A DNA stretch of 64,000 nucleotides from Phormidesmis priestleyi ULC007 (GCF_001895925.1 NZ_MPPI01000012.1:1-64000), one strand, 5' to 3'. Numbered from the stretch's first letter, positions 26,403 to 35,838 are shown. Notes: generated from the letters alone by a model not told the origin. Translations and numbers: made by a program.

Positions 26403-27011
26403 GTTGTTATATCCTCTCTGTTAAGTCAAAGAGGATGAGAATGCTGATGTCTCAAGCATTCTGCATGGATATAAAACACCTGCTGGATCTTGATTCCATC
26501 CTTTCAAGATCCCATAGCAAAGCTGACGGTGTACAATCATGAACGCCTCCTGAGTTAATTACGCTAACTAGGGATGGAAGTCCTCGGAGTCTGATTTGCG
26601 AGATCAGACTTCGGGGCACGACTCCATCACTGCGATGTATTCTACAAGAGTTTTTTGGTTTTTGGAATGCTGAATTTTTGAGGGGGTGCGATCAAATGGC
26701 AGTTTTGCGCCGTTGTAGTGCAAATCTGTCAGCTTAATCCTCCAAACGGGGTTTTAGAGTGTGAGTGTGTCAGCTTAGTTTTCTGGGATCGTGCAATAGG
26801 TCACAGGATAAACTCGGTTTAATTAGATTGTCAGGTGGCTTAGGCTACCTGTTAGAGCATTGTTTGATGCCTACCTGTAAAATGGTCAACATCGATCAGA
26901 GAAGGTGATCGCGTTACGCCTAAAGGGAACAATGAGATGCGTGTCCTGAATAACTTATGCGAGTTATATTGGACTGAATAGCACCTCATTTCTACGGATT
27001 ACTGTGTAACC
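26403..27011. other. Long non-coding leader with structured elements
   Basis: About 610 bases without a convincing gene precede the AAA ATPase. Its composition is unlike the GATCG-rich neighbours. It contains the strong hairpin at 26573-26628, listed separately, and a shorter hairpin CAGGTGGC/GCTACCTG at 26832-26851. T-rich runs follow the first hairpin (around 26651-26660). Confidence 0.5.
26573..26628. ncRNA. Candidate structured RNA hairpin
   Basis: A 56-base imperfect palindrome: GATGG/CCATC outer stem, AGTC/GACT, an asymmetric internal loop, then a 10-bp stem GGAGTCTGAT/ATCAGACTTC closed by TTGCGAG. TTTTTT follows about 24 bases later on the plus strand. It could be a small RNA, a leader element of the AAA gene or the end of a mobile element. 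The RNA assignment is an inference from folding only. Confidence 0.35.
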
Positions 27012-28154
27012 ATGTCATTGATTACTCCCGTGTTTAGTGTTTGTGAATTAGGTAATTCCTATCTGTGGGCTGCATGGAACACTCCTCAAGACGCTAATGC
27101 TTTCCTTGAGAAATCTGAAAAGATAGCTGTATTGGATTGTTTCTTTTATGCTGAAGCTCCATCAAGGGATGTTGCAATTCAGAATGCTCATAAAATTTTA
27201 GGTTCTTTTGCAAAACAGGTCAGTAATGAGTTGGCAGAAGAAGTCGCTAAGGCGTTATATGGCAAGCTATACAACGACATCGTTAAAAATAATACGAGTA
27301 GCGGCAACTCTTCTGCACACTCAGAGCAACTCGATCCTTCTGACCTACTTCAATCACTAATTGGCTTAAGCACAGTAAAGTCAACTGTTCAGGAGTTAGT
27401 GAACATGGCAAAAGTAGCGCAGATGCAAGCTCAGGCAGGGTTAAAGGCTCCCTCGATCACAAGGCATGTGGTATTTACGGGCAATCCTGGCACAGGCAAA
27501 ACCACAGTAGCTCGGATTGTGGGTGAGATCTACAATAACCTCGGTGTTCTGTCGAAAGGACATTTCATTGAGGTTGATCGAACGGATCTCGTTGCAGAAT
27601 ATTTGGGTCAAACAGCACCCAAAACAGCACAAGTCGTTGAATCTGCTCTAGGGGGGGTGCTTTTCATTGATGAAGCTTACTCCCTGGTTCCAGAGGGACG
27701 CGGTGATATATTTGGGCAAGAAGCAATCAATACGCTCTTGAAAATGATGGAAGACCACCGAGAGGATTTAGTGGTTATTGCCGCCGGGTACAAAGAAGAG
27801 ATGGTGCGGTTCATTAACTCTAATCCTGGTCTAAAATCTAGATTTGCAAGGTCAATTCATTTTGAAGATTATTCTTCTGCTGAGTTAGCTGAAATCTTTA
27901 AGGTTACGTGTGAAAGGCACGGTTATTTATTCTCAGACAAGACGCTGAAAGCAGTACGTCAACTGGTCAACAAATTTGAGGATCGAATCGGAGAACTGGG
28001 AAATGGTAGATTTGTTAGGAATATTTTTGATCGTTGTATTGCCAACCAATGCAATCGCCTAGCAACAACAGCCAAGCCCTCTAAGGAAGATCTGAAGACA
28101 TTTTTACCTATCGATATTCCTTCCCCTGAGCAATTAGCAGAGTGCCTTGTCTGA
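27012..28154 (+). CDS. CbbX/SpoVK-type AAA ATPase with an unknown N-terminal domain
   Basis: The protein has 380 aa. Residues 1-100 form an unrecognised domain (NSYLWAAWNTPQDANAF, then a helical region). The AAA module follows: GLSTVKSTVQELVNMAK, Walker A GNPGTGKTT (about 157-165), Walker B VLFIDEAYS (about 217-225), arginine-finger region NPGLKSRFARSI and sensor-2 GNGRFVRNIFD. This is the CbbX/EccA/SpoVK family, hexameric remodelling ATPases. CbbX proper reactivates Rubisco but lacks this N-terminal domain and sits with rbcLS, neither of which applies here. The gene is AT-richer than its neighbours, has no GCGATCGC, and may be acquired. Confidence 0.8.
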   Translation: MSLITPVFSVCELGNSYLWAAWNTPQDANAFLEKSEKIAVLDCFFYAEAPSRDVAIQNAHKILGSFAKQVSNELAEEVAKALYGKLYNDIVKNNTSSGNSSAHSEQLDPSDLLQSLIGLSTVKSTVQELVNMAKVAQMQAQAGLKAPSITRHVVFTGNPGTGKTTVARIVGEIYNNLGVLSKGHFIEVDRTDLVAEYLGQTAPKTAQVVESALGGVLFIDEAYSLVPEGRGDIFGQEAINTLLKMMEDHREDLVVIAAGYKEEMVRFINSNPGLKSRFARSIHFEDYSSAELAEIFKVTCERHGYLFSDKTLKAVRQLVNKFEDRIGELGNGRFVRNIFDRCIANQCNRLATTAKPSKEDLKTFLPIDIPSPEQLAECLV

Positions 28155-28303
28155 TATTAGCAATGTAGTAGTCACCATCTAATGTCATTGGAGCGGACGG
28201 TCGGAAGTCTTTTCGTCTATCGTCTAAACCTTCGTGCCACTGCTCAACTGCATCGTCAGGTCAATAAGAACGAGAAGGGGAAATGATGAACGCCACAAGT
28301 CTC

Positions 28304-31300
28304 TTAGCTCAAACCAGTTAGTAGCTGATTACGAGCTTCTGCTAGGGCATCGGGTAGCTTACTCGCATCGCGTCCGCCTGCTTGAGCGAGGTTGGGACGA
28401 CCACCACCGCCACCACCACAGAGTTTAGCGATCGCCCCCACAACTTTCCCAGCCTGCAATCCTCTTTTCACAACCGCAGGGCTAAACGCCGCCGCCAAAC
28501 TAACTTTGCCTTCTTCAGGCACAGAGCCTAACACCACCGCTCCTTCACCCAGCTTTTGCAGCAGTTGTTCTGTCACTGTTTTGAGCGATTCGGGATCGAC
28601 GGATGCGAGTGAGGCGACCAAGATTTTGAAGTTGCCGATCGATTCGGCTTGGGTCAGCAGTTGATCGGCTTTTGCAAAGGCGAGTTGCCCTTTGAGCGCG
28701 TCGAGTTGCTTTTGAGTTGTTTTGAGTTCGGCTTGCAATGAGGCGATGCGATCGGGAATCTCTTCAGGCTTGACTTTGAAGCGATCGCTCAACTCGCGCA
28801 CAACAGTATCTCGAACATTCAGGTACTCTAGAACAGCAGTTCCGGCGATCGCTTCAATGCGACGAATGCCTGCTGCAACACCTGACTCGGAGACGATTTT
28901 GAAGATACCGATTTCTGTGGTGTTGCTGACGTGAGTTCCGCCACAAAGCTCCATTGAGACACCGGGAACATCCAAAACTCTCACAGTCTCAGAGTATTTT
29001 TCGCCAAACATCGCGATCGCGCCTCTTTCCTTTGCTTCGGTCAGACCCATGACGTGAGTATTAGCGATATGAGCTTCTGCAATCCAGGTGTTGACCTGTT
29101 CCTCGATTTGTTGAACTTCGGCAGCCGTGATGGTGCGAGGACAGTTGAAATCGAAGCGGAGCCGATCGAATGCCACGAGCGATCCGGCTTGAGAAATGCT
29201 GTCATCGACAATCTTCTTTAGAGCCGCTTGCAGTAAATGAGTCGCGGTGTGATGTGCCTGAACTCGACGACGATACGCCAGATCGATCTGAGCCGTTACC
29301 GTGTCTCCGACGTGCAGAGTGCCCCGCTCAATGCGCCCAAAATGCACCGAGAACGCAGATTCTTTTTTCACGTCTTCAATTCGCACCAGGATGGAATCAC
29401 CGGAGAGATAGCCCCGATCGCCCACCTGTCCGCCCGACTCTGCATAAAAAGGAGTCTGATTGAGAATGACTTGAACTTGAGTTCCAGCGTCTGCCGATTC
29501 GACAGATTCACCCTCGACGAGCAAGACTTCAACGGTTGCCTGACTCGATGGCTGCGTGTAGCCCAAAAATTCGGTTGCGTGAATGCGTTCTGCTAACTCA
29601 TCCAACGTGCCTTGAACGGTGAGATCGATCGTTTTGTGAGCCGCTTTTGCGCGATCGCGCTGGGCTTTCATCTCGGTTTCAAAGCCTTCTGTATCCACGT
29701 TAAACCCTTTCTCTGCCAACTCTTGTCTGAGTTCCATCGGAAAGCCATGAGTGTCAAAAGACTCATAGCACCCGACGAGCTTTTTCATCTGATCTGGCGA
29801 AAAAATACTGCTGTCAAAGTACACGTAGTCGTCAGCAATCTCTTGCGTGAGTTCCAATGGAAAACCATATGTGTCGTACAGAACAAAAGCATCTCGACCA
29901 GAGAGTGGTAATAAAGCTCGTGCTACCCCATAACGGTTTTTATCCAGAAGTACTTCCCGCTTAGCCCATACTTTTTTCTCTAATGAAGTTGCTTGTTCAG
30001 AAAGATTTTGATTGTGCCCAGATTGCTGAAGGAACAGTTGCTGTTTCTGCTTTAGATCGGCAAGCGATTCCTTCAGGATTTGTTGAGGTATTTCTACTAA
30101 GCCCTCTAGCTCACGAAGTACTAACTCACGTTGAGGTTCTTCTGAAGCTTTTTCCCAGCGCTCCATTGCTCTTACAACTTTCGTAACCTGACGTTCTTTA
30201 TTTTGCAAAACTTCATTCAGCAGTTTTTCGCCTCGCTCCAACGTCTCACGGAATCGAGATTCTTCTTTTTGCAGTTCGTTTTTGATCGTGTCTGCTTTTT
30301 GCCGCACTTTAGGATAAGCCGATTCAGACAGCCCGATCGCCGTTTCCGCAACCTGAGTCGTAAAGTCTTGGTTAATGCCCATCAATCGACCATGACGCAC
30401 AACACGACGAATTAGACGACGCAGCACATAGCCTCGACCTTCGTTATTGGCAGTAATGCCGTCTGCAATCATATGCACGACTGCCCGAACGTGATCGCCA
30501 ATGACTTTAAGCGAAGTTTTGGTCGCATCGTCCTGTATGGCGTAATCAATCCTGGCGATCGCGGCAGCCGTTTGGACGATCGGGAAAATCAAATCTGTCT
30601 CGTAGTTATTGGGCACTTTTTGCAGAATTTGTGCCATCCGCTCTAAGCCTAAGCCCGTGTCGATATTCTGGTTTTGCAATGGGGTGAGATTGCCATCAAC
30701 ATCGCGGTTATATTGCATGAACACCAGGTTATAAAACTCGATAAACCGGGTGTCATCTTCTAAATCGATGTCGTCGCCTTTTTCAGGATGGAAGTCGTAA
30801 TAGATCTCAGAACACGGCCCACACGGCCCCGTCGGTCCCGAAACCCAAAAGTTATCTTTCTCACCCATACGCTGAATTCGATGAGCAGGAATGCCGATTT
30901 CGTCGCGCCACATCGCAAACGCTTCGTCGTCTTCCTCAAAGACGCTGACGACTAACCGTTCTGGCGGCAAATTATAGATTTTGGTCGAAAGTTCCCATGC
31001 CCACGCGATCGCTTGAGATTTGAAATAATCGCCAAAGCTGAAGTTGCCCAGCATCTCAAAAAATGTGTGATGTCGTGCCGTGCGTCCCACATTCTCGATA
31101 TCGTTGGTGCGAATGCACTTCTGAGAGGTGGTGGCACGCGCAAACTCCGCCTGACGCTGCCCCAAAAAGATCGGCTTAAATGGCAGCATTCCGGCGATCG
31201 TCAGCAAAACGGTCGGATCTTCGGGCACCAAAGAGGCACTGGGCAAAATTTTGTGCCCTCTTTCTGCATAAAAATCGAGAAACTGTTGCCGAATCTGAGC

Positions 31301-31321
31301 GCCGTTAGGGGGAGTAGACAT
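28304..31321 (-). CDS. alaS: Alanyl-tRNA synthetase with a large internal insertion
   Basis: The enzyme charges tRNA-Ala. At 1005 aa it is roughly 120 residues longer than the usual 870-880. The catalytic domain (about 1-260, with [21 protein letters not shown] and [12 protein letters not shown]), editing domain zinc motifs ([25 protein letters not shown]) and the C-terminal glycine-rich domain are intact. The extra material is between GEKLL (364-368) and EGFETEM (545-551): a charged coiled coil (about 373-470), then the conserved [15 protein letters not shown] (482-496) followed by an imperfect duplicate [15 protein letters not shown] (522-536). The frame is unbroken. The gene is likely functional because it is essential and no other copy is visible. 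Confidence 0.95.
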   Translation of the reverse strand: MSTPPNGAQIRQQFLDFYAERGHKILPSASLVPEDPTVLLTIAGMLPFKPIFLGQRQAEFARATTSQKCIRTNDIENVGRTARHHTFFEMLGNFSFGDYFKSQAIAWAWELSTKIYNLPPERLVVSVFEEDDEAFAMWRDEIGIPAHRIQRMGEKDNFWVSGPTGPCGPCSEIYYDFHPEKGDDIDLEDDTRFIEFYNLVFMQYNRDVDGNLTPLQNQNIDTGLGLERMAQILQKVPNNYETDLIFPIVQTAAAIARIDYAIQDDATKTSLKVIGDHVRAVVHMIADGITANNEGRGYVLRRLIRRVVRHGRLMGINQDFTTQVAETAIGLSESAYPKVRQKADTIKNELQKEESRFRETLERGEKLLNEVLQNKERQVTKVVRAMERWEKASEEPQRELVLRELEGLVEIPQQILKESLADLKQKQQLFLQQSGHNQNLSEQATSLEKKVWAKREVLLDKNRYGVARALLPLSGRDAFVLYDTYGFPLELTQEIADDYVYFDSSIFSPDQMKKLVGCYESFDTHGFPMELRQELAEKGFNVDTEGFETEMKAQRDRAKAAHKTIDLTVQGTLDELAERIHATEFLGYTQPSSQATVEVLLVEGESVESADAGTQVQVILNQTPFYAESGGQVGDRGYLSGDSILVRIEDVKKESAFSVHFGRIERGTLHVGDTVTAQIDLAYRRRVQAHHTATHLLQAALKKIVDDSISQAGSLVAFDRLRFDFNCPRTITAAEVQQIEEQVNTWIAEAHIANTHVMGLTEAKERGAIAMFGEKYSETVRVLDVPGVSMELCGGTHVSNTTEIGIFKIVSESGVAAGIRRIEAIAGTAVLEYLNVRDTVVRELSDRFKVKPEEIPDRIASLQAELKTTQKQLDALKGQLAFAKADQLLTQAESIGNFKILVASLASVDPESLKTVTEQLLQKLGEGAVVLGSVPEEGKVSLAAAFSPAVVKRGLQAGKVVGAIAKLCGGGGGGRPNLAQAGGRDASKLPDALAEARNQLLTGLS

Positions 31322-31357
31322 GGGAATCTGTAGTGTTAACGAACCTGTAGGTCTATT

Positions 31358-31921
31358 CTATTCCAGCAACCAGCCGAACAGTTCGCCTACAGTTAACCGA
31401 AAATCTTTGGCAAATTCTGGCACAGGCAGCACTTGCTCGAATTGATTGAAAATTTGCGATCGCTGATTAAAGGGATACCCAATCACCGACTGCTCATCTG
31501 GATCAACCAACCAACCCATCTGACAGCCGTGATCGAGGCAATGCAGAATGTTGTTAGTCACCTTAGTTTGCCGTTGATCGGGTGAAAGAATCTCGATTGT
31601 CCAATCAGGTGCAGCATTAAAAGCGTTGGCAACGCCTCCATTTTCCTTACGCGGAATTCTGTCATAAGTAAACACAGCAATATCAGGAACGATCGCTCTT
31701 CCACCGAAACTGCATCTGAGTTCAGGAAAAGCACGAGCAACTTTTTGAAGCTTGACAACTCCATCAATTGCGTTGGTCAGGTCTCTCTGAAGGGTGCTGT
31801 GTTCTCCTTTTGGCATGGGTTTTTGGATGATTTGACCGTCAATGTATTCGCTGGCTGGCTTAGTTTCTGGTAGGTTTAAAAATTCTTCTAGCGTGATGGT
31901 TTTTTGAGGAGCTTGTACCAT
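31358..31921 (-). CDS. Uma2-family (DUF820) putative endonuclease
   Basis: The 187-aa protein has the Uma2 fold of the PD-(D/E)XK superfamily. The start ITLEEFLNLPETKPASEYIDG is typical, with the catalytic set in VPDIAVFTYDRIP and WTIEILSPDQ. It is the shorter of two adjacent paralogues; the gap between them is 29 bases and both read the same way. These genes are very common in filamentous cyanobacteria and their role is unknown. Confidence 0.88.
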   Translation of the reverse strand: MVQAPQKTITLEEFLNLPETKPASEYIDGQIIQKPMPKGEHSTLQRDLTNAIDGVVKLQKVARAFPELRCSFGGRAIVPDIAVFTYDRIPRKENGGVANAFNAAPDWTIEILSPDQRQTKVTNNILHCLDHGCQMGWLVDPDEQSVIGYPFNQRSQIFNQFEQVLPVPEFAKDFRLTVGELFGWLLE

Positions 31922-31950
31922 GATTCACCTCGTAGGTTCCGTAGTATTAA

Positions 31951-32523
31951 TTAACGGTTCTCTAACTGTAGCCAACTGAATAAATTTTCTACTGTAAGCT
32001 TCAGTCCACTCGCGATCTCTGGAACCGAAAGCACTTGTTCAGGTTCGTCAAAAGCCTGCGATCGCCCATCAGAAGGATATACAATCACCACTTTCTCATC
32101 AGGATCGAGCAGCCAACCCATTAAACAGCCGTGATCAAGACAGTGCAAAATGTTCTTCGTCACTTTGGTTTGATTCTGATCGGGTGAAAGAATCTCGATC
32201 GTCCAATCAGGTGCAGCATTAAAAACGTTGGCAATTTCTCCATTTGCATCGACTGGAATCCGATCCCAGGCAAAAACTGTGATGTCGGGAACAATCGATC
32301 GTCCTCCAAAGGTGCAACGCAATTCTGGAAAAGCCAGTGCAATTCGCCGTTCTTCAACTAAGTCGTTGATTTTAGTGACGAATTTCCCTTGAAGTTTGCT
32401 GTGTTTTCCTTGGGGCATAGGTTTTTGGATGATTTGACCGTCAATGTATTCGCCAGCAGGTTTGGTTTCTGGCAGTTTCAGAAATTCTTCCAGCGTGATG
32501 GTTTTTTGAGGAGTTTGTACCAT
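31951..32523 (-). CDS. Uma2-family (DUF820) putative endonuclease
   Basis: The 190-aa paralogue of the downstream gene shares the TITLEEFLKLPETKPAGEYIDG start, GRSIVPDITVFAWDRIP and WTIEILSPDQNQTK. The acidic residues expected for a PD-(D/E)XK nuclease are present in both copies. The pair probably arose by tandem duplication and may be cotranscribed. Confidence 0.88.
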   Translation of the reverse strand: MVQTPQKTITLEEFLKLPETKPAGEYIDGQIIQKPMPQGKHSKLQGKFVTKINDLVEERRIALAFPELRCTFGGRSIVPDITVFAWDRIPVDANGEIANVFNAAPDWTIEILSPDQNQTKVTKNILHCLDHGCLMGWLLDPDEKVVIVYPSDGRSQAFDEPEQVLSVPEIASGLKLTVENLFSWLQLENR

Positions 32524-32534
32524 GTGTCTGTCTC

Positions 32535-32873
32535 CTAATGCCTATCTTTATTATCAGGCTGCCAAAGAGAACGATCGGCGTTTGGCGGCACTAACACCCA
32601 TAAGCTTTTCGGCACTACCTGAAAATTCATGGGACTCACGCCCAGATAATCGCCATCGACCTGCACAGGCAAAACCTTTCGTCCCAAAATTTGCACCTGT
32701 CGCGCCCGATAATAGTTCACTTCGGGATCGCGATCGTAGTGCCGCAAAAAAATCGACAACAGCCGCAGCGGTGCCATCAACATATTGTCGCCCTTGATCA
32801 CGCACACATCCAATAAGCCATCGTTGAGAACTGCATGGGCCGTTAGCGGCTGAGGCGGAAGCGAACTGCCCAT
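32535..32873 (-). pseudogene. C-terminal fragment of a diacylglycerol/lipid kinase (YegS/DagK type)
   Basis: The 112 residues match only the C-terminal beta-sandwich of YegS-like lipid kinases: LNDGLLDVCVIKG, then ARQVQILGRKVLPVQVDGD and VVPKSLWVLVP. The N-terminal catalytic domain (GGDGTxxEV motif), about two thirds of the normal 300 aa, is absent and cannot be found in any frame upstream, where the protease gene occupies the space. ATG 32873 lies 21 bases after the protease stop. It is a truncated gene left inside an operon. Confidence 0.75.
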
Positions 32874-32894
32874 AAGTAAGAGAACCTTGAGAAG

Positions 32895-33581
32895 TCAGTT
32901 CACAGTCAGGTGTTCTTGAAGGAGTTGACGACATTCTGCGATCGGTTTACGCGCCTCCATTGCCGTAACGAGCGCATCATAGGCATCCTGATTTTGTTGC
33001 AGCAAATTCTTTGCCTGAAGCGATGCCCACCGCTCTTTTTGCTGAATCTCAGAATTGGGTAAACGCAGTTGTGCTAAAGTCATGCGAAGTTTTTGCAAAT
33101 CATCTCCGCCCCCTTCGACCGAATCGTATGCCAGCGTTTCAGCAACGCCGCCCGCCATCCAAACTGTGCAGTAGCGATCGACCAACTGCACCGAGAGTTT
33201 GCCTGCCTGCAACTGAGTGTCTAATTCCTGGGTGTCAAACTGTACCCCTCCTAGCCCTGGCTGCCCTTGTCGAAACGCTTCCCAAGCGCTGAGGGTGTAG
33301 CCAGTCACCGGAATGCCTAACTGCTGCGCGACGAGAAAGTGACCCGCCTCGTGTCTTGCCACCCGCGCCCGGTGAGCCGGAGAAAAGCTCGCCAACCAAT
33401 CGAGCGCGATCGTGCCGCCTCTTCCCTGCCAGGTAAACGAATCTAGCGTCACGATGCCCAAAATCGTGAAGGTCGCGATCGCCGGAACTGCCGGGGACAG
33501 ATGAATTAAGGGGCCCAGAATGGTCGTCACCGTCATCGCAAAGATCGAGAGGGCGATGAGATTGAGCGCGCTCGGGTTCAT
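32895..33581 (-). CDS. Membrane HEAGH metalloprotease-like protein (FtsH peptidase-like, no ATPase)
   Basis: The 228-aa protein has two N-terminal hydrophobic spans (about 5-25 and 28-48), then the zinc motif HEAGHFLVA (about 97-105). AGGVAETLAYDSVEGGGDD carries the glutamate/aspartate region that supplies the third ligand in M41 peptidases. The AAA module of FtsH is absent. Such ATPase-free forms are found in cyanobacteria and plastids. Its start overlaps the stop of the VanY-like gene by ATGA, indicating translational coupling. Confidence 0.8.
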   Translation of the reverse strand: MNPSALNLIALSIFAMTVTTILGPLIHLSPAVPAIATFTILGIVTLDSFTWQGRGGTIALDWLASFSPAHRARVARHEAGHFLVAQQLGIPVTGYTLSAWEAFRQGQPGLGGVQFDTQELDTQLQAGKLSVQLVDRYCTVWMAGGVAETLAYDSVEGGGDDLQKLRMTLAQLRLPNSEIQQKERWASLQAKNLLQQNQDAYDALVTAMEARKPIAECRQLLQEHLTVN

Positions 33582-34354
33582 GGCTTTCTCGCCTTATAAA
33601 ACGTCTCTAAACTTTGGCGATCGCCCACAAATCGCCAGTGCCACGGCTCATAGGTCACGCCTTGGGGATTATTTTTGGGAAACGACAGTTCAAAATTAAA
33701 GCGCACCGCATTTTGTTTAAGCCATTTAAACGCAGCCGTTTGATCAAAGGAAGGGCTGAGATTGGTTGCAGGCACGTTGCCATCTCCAACATCGATCGCG
33801 TAGCCCGTGTGATGCTCACTATAGCCGGGAGGAGCGCTGACCTCAGCCCGCTGATTAGGCGTTTGCGATCGCTCGGCTTTGACTTCAAAAAACACATGCT
33901 GCTGATCACTGAGCGATCGAAACGCCGAAAGTGGAGCCAGAATAATTCCTTCAGCTTGTGCCGCGCCTGACATTTGTCTAAAAGCTTCTGCGGCAGATTT
34001 GCGAAGTTTGATGCCCCCATCCCCATTGATCGGTTGCAGTTCGGCTTGTGGCGCTTCTGCGTAGGCAAAATGTCTTAGTAACGTGTCAGGAGAAGGACTT
34101 GCACTTGGAGATGCCGCGATCGAGCCAGTCGGCAGAGAAGGACTCGCAGCCGTGATTACACTCGACTGCCGAGCGTTGTAGGCAAACCAACCGCCCGCAC
34201 CGAGCGCGACGATCGCTGCCAAACCCACCATTAGCCCAACTTGATTAAAACGGGGCTGCGGCTTGGGTTCTACTGTCTCCCGCAAAGCTTCGGGGATGTC
34301 GTCTGTAGAGGCAGCCTGATGATTTGGAGGTTTCCCAGGTAGACCATTATTCAA
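33578..34354 (-). CDS. D-alanyl-D-alanine carboxypeptidase, VanY-like (M15B)
   Basis: The 258-aa protein has one N-terminal anchor span (about 40-60), a serine/proline linker and a C-terminal M15B peptidase domain. The zinc-binding motifs are SEHHTGYAIDVGDG (His, Asp) and EPWHWRFVGD (catalytic and zinc residues). It should trim peptidoglycan stem peptides on the outer face of the inner membrane. The frame begins with TTG at 34354; no ATG lies before the membrane span, so the start is uncertain. Confidence 0.85.
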   Translation of the reverse strand: MNNGLPGKPPNHQAASTDDIPEALRETVEPKPQPRFNQVGLMVGLAAIVALGAGGWFAYNARQSSVITAASPSLPTGSIAASPSASPSPDTLLRHFAYAEAPQAELQPINGDGGIKLRKSAAEAFRQMSGAAQAEGIILAPLSAFRSLSDQQHVFFEVKAERSQTPNQRAEVSAPPGYSEHHTGYAIDVGDGNVPATNLSPSFDQTAAFKWLKQNAVRFNFELSFPKNNPQGVTYEPWHWRFVGDRQSLETFYKARKP

Positions 34355-34525
34355 GGGGATGTTTCTTCCTGCACGTTTTAGGTTGCAACCAGCTTAGAGC
34401 GTCGAGAAACGCTACCCTGGCAGAGGAGTGGCGGCTAGACAACGCCGATCGTTAAAGCTCAACGGTCATCTGAAGTCAAAGCTTTATCTAGGCTACCCCT
34501 AAAGATACCGATTCTCTGTCCAGGA

Positions 34526-35467
34526 ATGCAAATTCATTCCAAATTTATGCCCAATCTTGTTACTCAACTGTTTAATCTCTACTTGCCACTGGTGTGGTGG
34601 ACGCTTTTGGGTTGGCTGTTTGGGCACTATTTACCCAAAACTGCCCCCACTTATTTAGGTCATTTCTTATTTTGGGTCGGAGTCCCGGTTAGCATTTTGG
34701 CGTTTTTGCGGGGGGCTGACCTATCAGGACAGGTTTGGATCGCTCCGATCGTCGCTTGGGTAGCAATTTTATTAGGCGCAGGATTGGCTTGGCTGTGGAG
34801 CCTCTATCAACCCACTTGGGACAGACCTACTCAAGGAAGCTTTTTACTGGCTTCAATGGTGGGCAACACAGGCTATTTGGGCTTCCCGGTCGCATTGGCG
34901 TTGGGCGGACAACAGCTTTTTGCCTGGGCACTTTTTTATGACATGCTGGGCACCACTTGGGGCGCTTATGGCTTAGGAGTCGTTTTAGCCAGTCGATTAG
35001 GACTGGGCACCCAGAGCCGATCGCAGTTGACCCTCGCACTTCTCAAAAATCCAGCCCTTTGGGGCTTTGCACTGGGGCTTGCCGCACGAGACGTTCCCCT
35101 CCCTAGCGTTCTAGAAACTGGTTTGCATCAGGCTGGCTGGAGCGCGATCGTGCTTGCCCTGATTTTAATTGGTATGCGCCTCAGTCAGTTGCCGTCGCTA
35201 TCTCGGCTCAATTCTGCCAGTGTCAGTTTAGGGATCAAAATGATCGTGGTGCCTCTGACCGTGAGTTTGAGCTTACCTTTTTTGCCGATTAGCGAAGCAG
35301 AAAAGCACACGATCGTGCTGCAAATGGCCATGCCTCCCGCCTTTGCAACATTGGTTCTAGCAGAAACCTATGGGTTAGACAAAAATCTCGCGGTCACGTC
35401 TCTCGCGGTTGGCTCGATCGGACTACTCCTCATACTCCCGGTTTGGCTCTGGCTGTTTAGCCTTTAA
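34526..35467 (+). CDS. AEC-family membrane transporter
   Basis: The 313-aa protein has about ten hydrophobic spans in two sets of five. It matches the auxin efflux carrier (AEC/MdcF) family, secondary carriers for organic acids or similar solutes. Family motifs are LGWLFGHYLP near the start, VGNTGYLGFPVALALGG (about 111-127) and QMAMPPAFATLVLAETYGL (about 271-289). ATG 34547 (MPNLV) is an alternative start. The stop overlaps the convergent gene's stop by four bases. Confidence 0.85.
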   Translation: MQIHSKFMPNLVTQLFNLYLPLVWWTLLGWLFGHYLPKTAPTYLGHFLFWVGVPVSILAFLRGADLSGQVWIAPIVAWVAILLGAGLAWLWSLYQPTWDRPTQGSFLLASMVGNTGYLGFPVALALGGQQLFAWALFYDMLGTTWGAYGLGVVLASRLGLGTQSRSQLTLALLKNPALWGFALGLAARDVPLPSVLETGLHQAGWSAIVLALILIGMRLSQLPSLSRLNSASVSLGIKMIVVPLTVSLSLPFLPISEAEKHTIVLQMAMPPAFATLVLAETYGLDKNLAVTSLAVGSIGLLLILPVWLWLFSL

Positions 35468-35838
35468 CCTGCCCAGCTCACCCCATCATCCGCAGGCAAT
35501 GACGGCAGAGGCTTGCGCTCGTTTGGAAGCACAGAAGACGATTTTGCGGCGATGCTGGGAGGAGTCGGCTTGACGATCGCGGCGCTCACCAGATCAGGGC
35601 TGAGAGACTTTTGCTGAGATGCTCTTGCAGCGCGCTGTTCGGGGTCAACAATTTTTTTGATTAAATAATCTAAAGTCTGTTGCTTAATCCAGCCTCGTGC
35701 CACAAGCACTTCACCAAAGCGCATATCATCCATGATCTTTTGATCATTCAGCGCGACATCGATCTGGGCCTGAGTGATTAGCCCTGCCTCAATCAGATAG
35801 CAGCCAAGACGCTTCACTGGTTCGTTTCTATCTCTCAT
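35464..35838 (-). CDS. MshEN/GspE-N-like domain protein, candidate c-di-GMP binder
   Basis: The 124-aa protein has an N-terminal domain (about 8-68) with RLGCYLIEAGLITQAQIDVAL and a second half FGEVLVARGWIKQQTLDYL. These duplicated motifs (RLGxxLxxxGLI, then GEVLxxRGW) match the MshEN fold, which binds cyclic di-GMP in type IV pilus and secretion ATPases. No ATPase is attached. A low-complexity serine/proline tail ends in DDGVSWAG. It may be a free-standing receptor or adaptor. Confidence 0.65.
   Translation of the reverse strand: MRDRNEPVKRLGCYLIEAGLITQAQIDVALNDQKIMDDMRFGEVLVARGWIKQQTLDYLIKKIVDPEQRAARASQQKSLSPDLVSAAIVKPTPPSIAAKSSSVLPNERKPLPSLPADDGVSWAG

Noticed and set aside
29237-29596. 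Plus-strand frames antisense to alaS
   Set aside because: Several such frames cover alaS; none has motif support.
28304-31321. alaS as two fused or frameshifted genes
   Set aside because: The frame is continuous and both flanks match AlaRS, so an insertion explains the length better.
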